A stretch of DNA of 11,434 bases from BM707 sp041592975 (GTDB lineage Bacteria; Desulfobacterota; Desulfuromonadia; Desulfuromonadales; UBA2294): assembly GCA_041592975.1 (NCBI GenBank), contig JBFHOZ010000068.1:1-11434 (forward strand), in the 5' to 3' direction. Below, one piece after another: positions 1-7,566 of the stretch (position 1 is the first letter of the stretch; the number at the start of each line of letters is the position of its first letter). The notes below the pieces were generated by a model that searched no databases, was not told the origin of the DNA, and was given only the letters and a program-made list of their open reading frames with translations. Made by a program: the position numbers and the translations under genes.

Positions 1-987
1 AAGTTAGACAACACCGTGATGCCGGATGATGTGACAGAGCTGCAAAAGAACGTCAAAGTGATTGTGCGGGAGATGGATGAAGCGATTGCGGACAAGGACT
101 TTGACCGAGCCGCCCAGCTGAAAGAGCGGGAGCAGGCAGAGCCGTCCGGAGAGCCGGCGGCCGCCGGAAAGCCGGACACCGATCGGCAGGACGCGCCGGA
201 TGTGGCGCTCGCGTTCTCGCCGCTTCACGCCGTGGCAATCGTCGCCGTCATCGCCTTTGTCCTGGCCGGCTGCGTTTTCCTGACCCGGTCTGCGGGCAGG
301 AGGGCGGCCGAGGCGGAGAAGCCTGTCGAACCGGGCGAACTCGAAGAGGAGGCGTCGGTGCCGCTCGATGCCGATGGTCAGGTCGACAGGAGGTACGAGA
401 AGGAGATCTTCGAACAGCTCGATCATGCCGCCGAACCCGATTCGACAACGCCGGAGAAGGCGTTCGAGGAAGCTTCCGCCGCGCACGAAGACGATACTCC
501 CGGGGAAGCTGTGCCGGAAGAGGAACGGGTTGCGTCTGCCGGGGAGCGGGAAAACGGTATCTGGCCGTCAGAGGGTTCCGGGGAGCCGGAGGACGCCGGG
601 GTCCGCGACGAGGTTCCGACCCCCGGTTACGATGAAGCGACGCACGGACCGAAGCGGGCGCCGCGCAAGATCTGCCTGTTCGAGGTCAAGTGCATGCTCG
701 ACGGCAACTCGTTCACCGGTATCGGGCTTGACATCAGTGCCGGGGGGATGTTTGTCGACAGCAAGGAGACCTTTGCCGTCGGCAAGGTCCTCGAGCTTGA
801 ATTCAAGCTGTTCGAGGACGACGAGAAATCGATCCGCTGCCGCGGCGCCGTCACCTGGTACAACCAGCGACCCGACCCGATCAAGCCGGACTATCCGAAC
901 GGTTTCGGGGTCCGGTTCATCGACATGGACGCTCTGACCATCGAGGTGATTGACAGGTACCTGAAGACGGAGGACGACGGGGAGTAG
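1..987 (+). CDS. UVR-motif / transmembrane / PilZ-domain protein (probably 5'-truncated)
   Basis: A likely c-di-GMP effector anchored in the inner membrane. Numbering from the GTG at 16, residues about 8-38 match the UVR motif of UvrB/UvrC/ClpC (MDEAIADKDFDRAAQLKERE), a helical hairpin used for protein contacts. Residues about 70-90 form one transmembrane helix. Residues 95-210 are an acidic, low-complexity linker. Residues about 214-317 are a PilZ domain close to the TIGR02266 subtype, with D239-x-S241-x-x-G244 intact. The upstream RxxxR half reads K213-R-A-P-R217, so the first arginine is a lysine and c-di-GMP binding is not assured. The frame is open to base 1 and no Shine-Dalgarno precedes the GTG at 16 or ATG at 19, so the true start probably lies outside the window. 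If the gene starts here, the protein is 322-323 residues. The stop is TAG at 985-987. The PilZ call is firm; the partner of the UVR motif is unknown. Confidence 0.85.
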   Translation, partial: KLDNTVMPDDVTELQKNVKVIVREMDEAIADKDFDRAAQLKEREQAEPSGEPAAAGKPDTDRQDAPDVALAFSPLHAVAIVAVIAFVLAGCVFLTRSAGRRAAEAEKPVEPGELEEEASVPLDADGQVDRRYEKEIFEQLDHAAEPDSTTPEKAFEEASAAHEDDTPGEAVPEEERVASAGERENGIWPSEGSGEPEDAGVRDEVPTPGYDEATHGPKRAPRKICLFEVKCMLDGNSFTGIGLDISAGGMFVDSKETFAVGKVLELEFKLFEDDEKSIRCRGAVTWYNQRPDPIKPDYPNGFGVRFIDMDALTIEVIDRYLKTEDDGE

Positions 988-1015
988 CCGTCGGAAAAAT
1001 TCTGCTTACCCACGC

Positions 1016-1049
1016 AAAAAGGGCTTCTGCTGCAGAAGCCCTTTTTTTT
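1016..1049. terminator. Bidirectional Rho-independent terminator
   Basis: An 8-bp GC-rich stem (GGGCTTCT at 1021-1028 with AGAAGCCC at 1034-1041) has a 5-nt loop, T8 on the right (1042-1049) and A5 on the left (1016-1020). It lies 28 bp after the PilZ stop and immediately after the stop of the convergent chemoreceptor (1052-1054). It can end transcription from both sides. Confidence 0.93.
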
Positions 1050-1051
1050 CG

Positions 1052-2881
1052 TCAACCCGTGGAGAGGTGCTTCTCCAGGTTCTCTTCGAGCAGGACCTTG
1101 GGGTTGAAACCGAGGCGCACGTTCCCCCAGTGTCGGTTGTCGATGTAGATCGGCAGGGAGAGATCGCTCAGGACTTCGCCGGTGTCGCGGGCGTAGGTCT
1201 GCAGCAGGAACGGGTTGGTGTTGCGGGCGCAGCGGATGCCGGTCGGATCGTCGAAGATCCGCTTGTCGCGGCTGTGCAGCAGGTCGGTTTCGTAGTCGCC
1301 GGTCAGCGGCTGGGAGAAGCGCCTGTTGTGGGTGCCGGCGTAGCCGTTGCTGTCGACGCAGAGGCAATAGATGGCCCCCCTGAGTTCTGCCACTATCCGG
1401 TCGTACTGCGGCTGCAGCTCCTGTTCGAAGACCTCGTCGTAGGCCGTCTTGTACTTGACCGGGTCGGTATCTGGGACCGGCTGGTAGTTCCGGTCGAAGA
1501 CATCGATCCCCCTGTCGTGCAGCATCTCCTCGAAGCTGACCTGGATGTGGTCCCTGAACCCCGCCATCGTGCTGATCAGGAACTCGAGATACCCCTCCCC
1601 GGTTTTGAAGCGGGCGACCAGCTCCTGCATCTTCTCGGTTTCCACTTTCAGGTTGCGCGACGATTCGGCCGAGTCGGCCATCATCCGGGTGACATCGTGG
1701 TTCAGTTCGGTGATCGACGACATCCGCTCGTGAATCACCTGGCTGGCCCCCCGGACCTGCTCGATGGCGGTGGTGACCTCCTCGATCTGTCCGGAGCTGA
1801 CCTCGAAGTGGGCGATCATCTCCTCGAAATGGCGGCAGGTCTCCTGCAGGGCGTCGCGGCTCGCCGTGGTCGTCTCGCGCAGGGCGTCGGCCTCCCCCGA
1901 GGAGGCCTTGATGTTGCCGAGGATGTCGCCGATCCGCTCCGAAATCTTGTCGTTCGCCTCGGCGACCTGTTCCGAAAGCTTCCGGATCTCCTGGGCCACC
2001 ACGGCGAACCCCTTGCCGGCGTCGCCCGCCCGGGCCGCCTCGATCGAGGCGTTGAGCGACAGCAGGTTGGTCCGGTGGGAGATCATCTTGATCAGGTCGA
2101 CCAGGGTCTTGATGTCCTGCGATCCCGAATCCATGGCGCTGAGGCTGACGGCGAAGGCGGAGACTTTTTCGCTGGTCAGGTTGATGTCGTCGCGCACCTG
2201 GATCAGCTCGTTGATGTTCCCCCGGGCCGTCGCCAGGTTGCTGGTGGTCGACCGGAAGATGTCGCTGACGTTGTCGGTGGCCGCGTTGAGCGCCCGGAGA
2301 GATTCGCGCGTTCTTGCGAAGATTTCATCGGAGAGGCGGTTCTGTTCCGCGGCGTGCTTCGCCGAGAGCGACACCTTGCTGGCGACGATCGCCGAGTTGA
2401 CGGCGATATTCACCCCCTGCTGCCGCAGGGTGAGGAAGACCGAGCGCAGCATCGCCAGAAAGGCGTTGTAGTTCTCGGTCAGCTTTCGGAATTCGTCGTG
2501 CGAGATCGCCGGGACGTCGACTGAGAGATCCCCCTTGGCCCAGCCGAGATCGGAGAAGATCTCGAACAGCACCCTGACCGGGCGGACGATCAGGTGGCGC
2601 AGGAAGTAGATGAGGATGAAGAAGACCGCCGCACCGAAGATGTGCAGCATCGCCATCTTGCGCAATGAACTGCGCGAGGCGGCGTCGATCTGGGCCGCCA
2701 GTTCCGGGTTGCCGCTGCCGGCGACGAGCCGGTTGATCGTTTCGTGGTAATCGTAGGTGATGAAGATGGAGATCGAAAAGATCAGCGCAAGGAACAGGAA
2801 ATTGCCGGCGAGCTTGCGGGTGAGGGTGTTGAAGAAGGTTTTCTCAAGCCAGGTGTAGACAGTCTTGATGAGATGGATCAT
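1052..2881 (-). CDS. Methyl-accepting chemotaxis protein with C-terminal sensor-like domain
   Basis: A 609-residue chemoreceptor that passes signals to CheA/CheW at the inner membrane. TM1 is about residues 24-44 and TM2 about 77-97. The periplasmic loop between them is only about 30 residues, too small for a standard ligand domain. A HAMP-like segment follows (about 98-150). The coiled-coil signalling domain has its conserved hairpin tip near 262-308 (TNLLSLNASIEAARAGDAGK, then GFAVVAQEIRKLSEQ), with Asp286 where most receptors have Glu. Unusually, about 165 residues follow the coiled coil (about 435-600). They form a compact, conserved-looking domain with THNRRFSQPLTGDY, RIFDDPTG, LLQTYARDTGEV and RHWGNVRLGF, which I read as a PAS/Cache-like sensor of uncertain class. 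There is no NWETF-like CheR tether at the C-terminus. The ATG at 2881-2879 is preceded by GAGG with 6-nt spacing. The gene is monocistronic, divergent from aapJ and convergent with the PilZ gene. Confidence 0.95.
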   Translation of the reverse strand: MIHLIKTVYTWLEKTFFNTLTRKLAGNFLFLALIFSISIFITYDYHETINRLVAGSGNPELAAQIDAASRSSLRKMAMLHIFGAAVFFILIYFLRHLIVRPVRVLFEIFSDLGWAKGDLSVDVPAISHDEFRKLTENYNAFLAMLRSVFLTLRQQGVNIAVNSAIVASKVSLSAKHAAEQNRLSDEIFARTRESLRALNAATDNVSDIFRSTTSNLATARGNINELIQVRDDINLTSEKVSAFAVSLSAMDSGSQDIKTLVDLIKMISHRTNLLSLNASIEAARAGDAGKGFAVVAQEIRKLSEQVAEANDKISERIGDILGNIKASSGEADALRETTTASRDALQETCRHFEEMIAHFEVSSGQIEEVTTAIEQVRGASQVIHERMSSITELNHDVTRMMADSAESSRNLKVETEKMQELVARFKTGEGYLEFLISTMAGFRDHIQVSFEEMLHDRGIDVFDRNYQPVPDTDPVKYKTAYDEVFEQELQPQYDRIVAELRGAIYCLCVDSNGYAGTHNRRFSQPLTGDYETDLLHSRDKRIFDDPTGIRCARNTNPFLLQTYARDTGEVLSDLSLPIYIDNRHWGNVRLGFNPKVLLEENLEKHLSTG

Positions 2882-3090
2882 GGTTGACCTCGCTGGACAA
2901 CAGTTTATTGCCCCTCCCCCGAGGACCAGTAGAATAGTAAAACACCGTTTTGCGAAAATCCAGTATTTTTTTCAATAATCTTCTGTTGTTGTCAAATAGA
3001 ACCCGGCGAACAGGGCGGGGAGGGCCGGTTTCGCAAACAGTCATTCAGAATTTCGGTTTTTCGTGGCAAGAGCCCCTGCTGTCGGTGCCG

Positions 3091-3118
3091 TTGATTGTTG
3101 CCGATTGCCCAGTATACT
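3091..3118 (+). promoter_or_regulatory. Sigma70-type promoter candidate for aapJQMP
   Basis: A -35 of TTGATT (3091-3096), a 16-bp spacer and a -10 of TATACT (3113-3118, 5/6 to consensus) predict a start near 3125. This leaves a 5' leader of about 130 nt before aapJ, in which I recognise no known riboswitch. The rest of 2882-3257 holds the upstream region of the divergent chemoreceptor, including a TTGACA on the minus strand (2990-2995) without a convincing -10 partner. Confidence 0.5.
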
Positions 3119-3242
3119 TGGGATACCGGCCAAAGCCAGGGGAGTTGCATGGATTTGTTCCGGGTCAGTGCTGCGCCGGTGCGGACGAGGGCCCGGAGCG
3201 CGCCTGCACGTTCCGTCTGTTCAGCCCGGTCAACCCAGATAT

Positions 3243-3251
3243 GGAAGGAGG
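3243..3251 (+). promoter_or_regulatory. Ribosome binding site fixing the aapJ start
   Basis: GGAAGGAGG lies 6 nt before the ATG at 3258. It selects this start over in-frame upstream starts such as 3063, and the chosen start gives a clean signal peptide. Confidence 0.85.
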
Positions 3252-3257
3252 AAACGG

Positions 3258-4277
3258 ATGAAACTGTCAAGAGTAGTGGTGCTGTTTGCGGCCCTGTCCC
3301 TGCTGCTGGGAGGTCTGGCCCATGCGGGCAAGGATCTCGATGCGGTCAAGAAGAAGGGGTTTGTTCAGGCCGGTGTCAACGGCGGCGTCTTCGGGTTCGG
3401 CATGCCGGACGAGAAGGGGGTCTGGAGGGGGCTCGACGTCGACACCGCCCGGGCGATCGCCGCCGCGGTCTTCGGCGACGCCAGCAAGGTCAAGTACACC
3501 CCCCTGACCGCGCAGCAGCGGTTTACGGCGCTGCAGTCGGGCGAGATCGACGTGCTCACCCGCAACGCCACCCGGACCCTGAGCCGCGAAACCCAGCTCG
3601 GCCTCAATTTCGTCGCCGTCAACTACTACGACGGCCAGGGGTTCATGGTGCCGAAGAAGCTCGGCGTCAAGAGCGCCAAGGAGCTCTCCGGCGCCACCGT
3701 CTGCGTCCTGCCCGGGACGACCACCGAACAGAACGCCGCCGACTTTTTCCGCAGCAACAAGATGGACTGGAAGCCGGTCGTCATCGAATCGACCACCGAG
3801 CTGGCCAAGACCTTCTTTGCCGGGCGGTGCGACGTGCTGACCTCCGATGCCTCGCAGCTGGCCGGAACCCGCGCCGTCTCGCCACGGCCGCAGGATTACG
3901 CGATCCTGCCGGAGATCATCTCCAAGGAGCCGCTCGCCCCGGCGGTCCGGCACGGTGACGACCAGTGGTACGACATCGTCAATTTCTCGGTGCTGGCGAT
4001 GATCAATGCCGAGGAGCTCGGGATCACCTCGAAGAACGTCGACCAGATGCTGAAGAGCACCGATCCCGCCATCCAGCGGTTCCTCGGCGTGGTCGAGGGG
4101 AACGGCAAGGCGCTCGGCCTCGACGAGAAGTGGGCCTACAACATCGTCAAGCAGGTCGGCAACTACGGCGAAGTGTTCGAACGCAACGTCGGCGTCAACA
4201 CCACCCTCGGCATCGAGCGTGGATTGAACGCCCTCTGGACCAACGGCGGCCTGATGTATGCGCCGCCATTCAAGTAG
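3258..4277 (+). CDS. aapJ: General L-amino acid ABC transporter, periplasmic binding protein AapJ
   Basis: The 339-residue substrate-binding protein of the Aap/Bzt polar amino acid uptake system captures amino acids in the periplasm and delivers them to AapQM. Residues 1-23 are a Sec signal peptide (hydrophobic core LFAALSLLLGGLA, cleavage after AHA). Family hallmarks follow in order: GLDVDTARAIAAAVFGDASK, RFTALQSGEIDVLTRN, YYDGQGFMV, LPGTTTEQNAADFFR, GRCDVLTSDASQLAGTR, ILPEIISKEPLAPAVR, VGNYGEVFERNVGV and the C-terminal GLNALWTNGGLMYAPP. These set AapJ apart from shorter GlnH/HisJ-type proteins (about 250 residues). The early CGV common in relatives reads AGV here, so that cysteine is missing. 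It is the first gene of the operon and is separated from aapQ by a stable stem-loop, which fits higher expression of the binding protein. Confidence 0.96.
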   Translation: MKLSRVVVLFAALSLLLGGLAHAGKDLDAVKKKGFVQAGVNGGVFGFGMPDEKGVWRGLDVDTARAIAAAVFGDASKVKYTPLTAQQRFTALQSGEIDVLTRNATRTLSRETQLGLNFVAVNYYDGQGFMVPKKLGVKSAKELSGATVCVLPGTTTEQNAADFFRSNKMDWKPVVIESTTELAKTFFAGRCDVLTSDASQLAGTRAVSPRPQDYAILPEIISKEPLAPAVRHGDDQWYDIVNFSVLAMINAEELGITSKNVDQMLKSTDPAIQRFLGVVEGNGKALGLDEKWAYNIVKQVGNYGEVFERNVGVNTTLGIERGLNALWTNGGLMYAPPFK

Positions 4278-4287
4278 CACCCGACCG

Positions 4288-4322
4288 GCATCCCGGAAGC
4301 TGTTTGACAGCTTCCGGGATGC
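4288..4322 (+). terminator. Stem-loop between aapJ and aapQ (attenuator / mRNA stabiliser)
   Basis: A perfect 16-bp inverted repeat (GCATCCCGGAAGCTGT at 4288-4303, complement at 4307-4322) has a 3-nt loop and starts 11 nt after the aapJ stop. The following tract (TGCTTTAAACTG) is only weakly T-rich. It probably acts as a partial terminator or 3'-end protector of aapJ mRNA rather than a full stop, because aapQ follows without an obvious new promoter. Confidence 0.75.
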
Positions 4323-4369
4323 TGCTTTAAACTGTCTCCGTTCCCCCGACTCCCCGGAGATAGGACGCC

Positions 4370-5566
4370 TTGAGAAAAGAACCGGCTGCCCCCAATCGTG
4401 ATGACGCCCCCGGAGCCGTGCCGTTCTGGCGCGACCCCGCCAAGCGGGCGTTGCTTTTTCAGGCGTTTGCCCTGCTGGCCGTCGCAACCGTCAGCTATTA
4501 TCTCTTCAGCAATACCCAGGCCAACCTCGAACGGCAGTCGATCGCCACCGGCTTCGGTTTCCTCGACAGCGAGGCCGGTTTCGAGATCGGCGAATCGCTG
4601 ATCGCCTATTCGGCGGCCGATACCTATACGCGCGCTCTCCTGGTCGGGGCTCTCAACACCCTCAAGGTCTCCTTCTTCGGCATCGTCCTGACCACCATCC
4701 TTGGTACCATCATCGGCGTCGCCCGCCTGTCGACCAACTGGCTGGTGGCGAAGCTGGCTGCCGCCTACATCGAGGTGATGCAGAACATCCCGGTGCTGCT
4801 GCAGCTCTTTTTCTGGTATGCCATCTTCTACGAGGCGTTCCCGCCGCCGCGCCAGGCGCTCAATCCCATGGACGGGGTGTTCCTGTGCAACCGCGGCCTG
4901 ATTTTCGGTGTGCCGGCCGAACATGCCGCCTGGGGCGCGATGGGCTGGGCGGTGGTCGCGGCGCTGGCGATCGGCTACGGTCTGCACCGCTGGGGCGACA
5001 GGCGCCAGGCCCGCACCGGCCAGGTCTTTCCGGCCATCCGCGTGACCATCGGCCTCTGCCTGCTGCTGCCGGGGCTGACCTGGCTGCTCTACGGCGCGCC
5101 GACGGCGATGGACGTGCCCGAGCTGCGCGGCTTCAACTTCAGGGGGGGCGTCACCGTCAGCCCCGAGTTCAGCGCCCTGCTGCTCGGGCTGGTCCTCTAC
5201 ACCGCCGCCTTCGTCGCCGAAATCGTCCGGGCCGGCATCCAGTCGGTCGGGCGCGGCCAGGTCGAGGCGGCGATGTCGATCGGCCTGCTGCCGGGGCAGG
5301 TGCTGCACCTGGTCATCCTGCCGCAGGCGCTGCGGGTCATCATCCCGCCGCTCACCAGCCAGATGCTCAACCTGACCAAGAACAGCTCGCTGGCCATCGC
5401 CATCGGTTACGCCGACTTCGTCGCCGTCACCAACACGACCATCAACCAGACCGGCCAGGCGATCGAGGGCGTGGCGCTGATCATGATCGTCTACCTCTTC
5501 TTCAGCCTGTCGACGTCGCTGTTCATGAACTGGTACAACAAGAAGTCCGCCCTGGTGGAGAGGTGA
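4370..5566 (+). CDS. aapQ: General L-amino acid ABC transporter permease AapQ
   Basis: The 398-residue inner-membrane permease pairs with AapM to form the channel. It has the long Aap-type N-terminus with SNTQANLERQSIATGFGFLD and AGFEIGESLIAYS, then the His/Glu-type permease core beginning near LLVGALNTLKVSFFGIVLTT. A family-specific insertion with extra hydrophobic segments spans about residues 158-262. The EAA loop that docks with the ATPase is E299AA...G305...ILP (316-318). I chose the TTG at 4370 because GGAGATAGGA (4356-4365) sits just upstream and the N-terminus then matches relatives in length. A GTG about 16 codons later is the main alternative. The aapQ stop and aapM start are 3 bp apart, so translation is probably coupled. 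Confidence 0.94.
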   Translation: MRKEPAAPNRDDAPGAVPFWRDPAKRALLFQAFALLAVATVSYYLFSNTQANLERQSIATGFGFLDSEAGFEIGESLIAYSAADTYTRALLVGALNTLKVSFFGIVLTTILGTIIGVARLSTNWLVAKLAAAYIEVMQNIPVLLQLFFWYAIFYEAFPPPRQALNPMDGVFLCNRGLIFGVPAEHAAWGAMGWAVVAALAIGYGLHRWGDRRQARTGQVFPAIRVTIGLCLLLPGLTWLLYGAPTAMDVPELRGFNFRGGVTVSPEFSALLLGLVLYTAAFVAEIVRAGIQSVGRGQVEAAMSIGLLPGQVLHLVILPQALRVIIPPLTSQMLNLTKNSSLAIAIGYADFVAVTNTTINQTGQAIEGVALIMIVYLFFSLSTSLFMNWYNKKSALVER

Positions 5567-5569
5567 CGT

Positions 5570-6670
5570 ATGGCTGACATGCATCAAACATCGGCGCCGC
5601 AGCGCGAGATGCTCAAGCCGCCGGTCACCCAGGTCGGCGTGGTCGGCTGGCTGCGCAGCAACCTGTTCAATACCTGGTACAATTCGCTGCTGACGCTGCT
5701 GGTGCTGGTCATCCTCTGGCAGATCGTCCCGCCCCTGTTCGGCTGGGCGTTCACCGACAGCCTCTGGAACAGCACCGCCGATGAGTGCCGCGACATCGAC
5801 GGGGCATGCTGGTCGGTGATTCCGCGCAACATCAGCTTCATTCTTTTCGGATTCTTCCCCGACGGCCAGCAGTGGCGGCCGGCGCTGGCGATGCTGCTGC
5901 TGGTCGGCCTGGTCGTTTACTCCAAGGATCGCCGGCGCTGGAAGAAATCCCTCGGCTGGTACTGGCTGGCCGGCCTGGTGGCGATGGCGACGCTGATGTA
6001 CGGCGGCGTCTTCGGCATGCCGGTGGTCGAGACCGCCCAGTGGAGCGGTCTGCCGCTGACCTTCATGCTCGCCCTGTTCGGCATGGTGGCCGCCTACCCT
6101 CTCGGCGTGCTGCTGGCCCTCGGCCGCCGCTCGAGCATGCCGGCGATCAAAAGCCTCTGCGTCATCTACATCGAACTGATCCGCGGGGTGCCGCTGATCA
6201 GCCTGCTGTTCATGTCGTCGGTCATGTTCCCCCTTTTCCTTCCGGAGGGGGTGACCATCAACAAGGTGCTGCGCGCCCAGGCGGCGATCATCCTGTTTAC
6301 CGCCGCCTACATCGCCGAGGTGGTGCGTGGCGGCCTGCAGGCGATGTCGCGCGGCCAGTTCGAGGCGGCCGAATCTCTCGGGCTCAACTACAAGCAGACG
6401 ATGCGCCTGGTCATCCTGCCCCAGGCGCTGAAGATCGTCATCCCGCCGACCGTCGGAATCCTGCTGTCGGCTTTCAAGGATACCTCCCTGGTGGTGATCA
6501 TCGCCCTCTACGACGTGCTCAAGACCACCAAGGTCACCCTGTCGAACCCGAAATGGACCGGTTATTCGACCGAGGCCTACATCTTTTTGGCGGTGCTCTA
6601 CTTCATCTGCTGCTACGCCATGTCGAGCTACAGCCGGAAGCTGGAGAAGGAACTGCACACCGGGCACTGA
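5570..6670 (+). CDS. aapM: General L-amino acid ABC transporter permease AapM
   Basis: The 366-residue second permease of the Aap complex. A hydrophilic N-terminus leads to an Aap-specific membrane segment (about residues 38-60), a loop with DECRDIDGACWSVIPRNISF, and two further hydrophobic segments (about 104-117 and 128-146). The ABC permease core runs from about residue 163, with ELIRGVPLISLLFMSSVMFP. The EAA loop is E265AA...G271...ILP (282-284). The ATG at 5570 is preceded by GGAGAGG inside the end of aapQ with 6-nt spacing. The closing segment KDTSLVVIIALYDVLK is typical of amino acid permeases. The paired long permeases AapQ and AapM are the mark of this subfamily, unlike the short HisQ/HisM pair. 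Confidence 0.95.
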   Translation: MADMHQTSAPQREMLKPPVTQVGVVGWLRSNLFNTWYNSLLTLLVLVILWQIVPPLFGWAFTDSLWNSTADECRDIDGACWSVIPRNISFILFGFFPDGQQWRPALAMLLLVGLVVYSKDRRRWKKSLGWYWLAGLVAMATLMYGGVFGMPVVETAQWSGLPLTFMLALFGMVAAYPLGVLLALGRRSSMPAIKSLCVIYIELIRGVPLISLLFMSSVMFPLFLPEGVTINKVLRAQAAIILFTAAYIAEVVRGGLQAMSRGQFEAAESLGLNYKQTMRLVILPQALKIVIPPTVGILLSAFKDTSLVVIIALYDVLKTTKVTLSNPKWTGYSTEAYIFLAVLYFICCYAMSSYSRKLEKELHTGH

Positions 6671-6695
6671 CCCGGTCGACGAAAGCGAGAGAGCC

Positions 6696-7466
6696 ATGAA
6701 CCAGACCCCGACAGCGCCGGTCGCCGGCGCCCGCAGCGGACCCATCATCGAGATCAGGGAGATGCACAAGTGGTTCGGCGACTTCCACGTGCTCAGCGGT
6801 ATCAACCTGCAGGTCATGCCGCAGGAGCGGATCGTCATCTGCGGCCCCTCGGGTTCCGGAAAGTCGACCCTGATCCGCTGCATCAACCGGCTCGAGGAGC
6901 ACCAGCGCGGCCAGATCATCGTCAACGGCACCGAGCTGACCAACGATATCAAGAACATCGAGAAGGTCCGCACCGAGGTCGGCATGGTCTTCCAGCATTT
7001 CAACCTCTTTCCTCACCTCTCGATCGTCGACAACCTGACCCTCGGCCCGATCTGGGTGCGCAAGACGCCGAAGAAGGAGGCCGAGGAGATCGCCATGATG
7101 TACCTGGAGAAGGTGCATATCGCCGAACAGGCGAAGAAGTTTCCCGGGCAGCTCTCCGGCGGCCAGCAGCAGCGGGTGGCCATCGCGAGGAGCCTCTGCA
7201 TGAAGCCGAAGGTGATGCTGTTCGACGAGCCGACCTCGGCCCTCGATCCGGAGATGATCAAGGAGGTCCTCGACGTCATGGTCGACCTGGCGGAGGAGGG
7301 GATGACCATGCTGGTGGTGACGCACGAGATGGGGTTCGCCAAGATGGTCGCCGACCGGGTGATGTTCATGGATTTCGGGCAGATCGTCGAGGAGAACAGC
7401 CCAAACGAATTCTTCGACAACCCGCAGCACGACCGGACCAAGCTTTTCCTCAGCCAGATTCTTTAG
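6696..7466 (+). CDS. aapP: General L-amino acid ABC transporter ATP-binding protein AapP
   Basis: The 256-residue ATPase energises AapJQM uptake at the cytoplasmic face of the membrane. All ABC motifs are intact: Walker A GPSGSGKS (50-57), Q-loop Q100, signature LSGGQQQ (153-159), Walker B VMLFDEP with D177 and E178, D-loop SALD (181-184) and switch H210. The segments MHKWFGDFHVL and VTHEMGFAKMVADRV are typical of the polar amino acid (GlnQ/HisP/AapP) group. The start ATG at 6696 lies 25 nt after aapM, preceded by a purine-rich GCGAGAGAG. Before domain start there are about 16 extra N-terminal residues, as in other AapP proteins. The gene closes the operon, and no strong terminator is visible in the 100 bp before the convergent neighbour. 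Confidence 0.96.
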   Translation: MNQTPTAPVAGARSGPIIEIREMHKWFGDFHVLSGINLQVMPQERIVICGPSGSGKSTLIRCINRLEEHQRGQIIVNGTELTNDIKNIEKVRTEVGMVFQHFNLFPHLSIVDNLTLGPIWVRKTPKKEAEEIAMMYLEKVHIAEQAKKFPGQLSGGQQQRVAIARSLCMKPKVMLFDEPTSALDPEMIKEVLDVMVDLAEEGMTMLVVTHEMGFAKMVADRVMFMDFGQIVEENSPNEFFDNPQHDRTKLFLSQIL

Positions 7467-7566
7467 CCGGGAATCGGGAGCCCGGGACATGTTGTCCCCG
7501 ACGCCGATCGGCGACCCGTCCTTGTGCTCCGCCTGGCGTCCTGATGACGCTACGAGAGAACCGGGT

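Noticed and set aside
1067..2524. A 485-codon plus-strand open frame antisense to the chemoreceptor
   Set aside because: Low-complexity Val/Gly/Asp/Leu-rich translation with no motif; shadow of the receptor gene.
3072..3092. Possible sigma54 promoter (TGGCAAG ... CCTGCT) upstream of aapJ
   Set aside because: The GG and GC elements are 11 bases apart instead of the required 10; the sigma70 candidate at 3091-3118 is better.
3267..4487. A 406-codon minus-strand open frame over aapJ
   Set aside because: Antisense shadow of aapJ; it runs through the stem-loop and the aapQ start and shows no domain.
4163..7003. A 946-codon open frame on the minus strand, antisense to aapQ and aapM
   Set aside because: It is the mirror of high-GC codon use in the aap genes, rich in His, Asp, Gln and Arg with no domain, and it crosses the aapJ-aapQ stem-loop. 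The sense genes are unmistakable.
7467..7566. Search for a terminator between aapP and the asparaginase-like gene
   Set aside because: Only weak stems (GGGACA/TGTCCC at 7484-7498, CGCC/GGCG at 7502-7513) without T-tracts; not enough to call.
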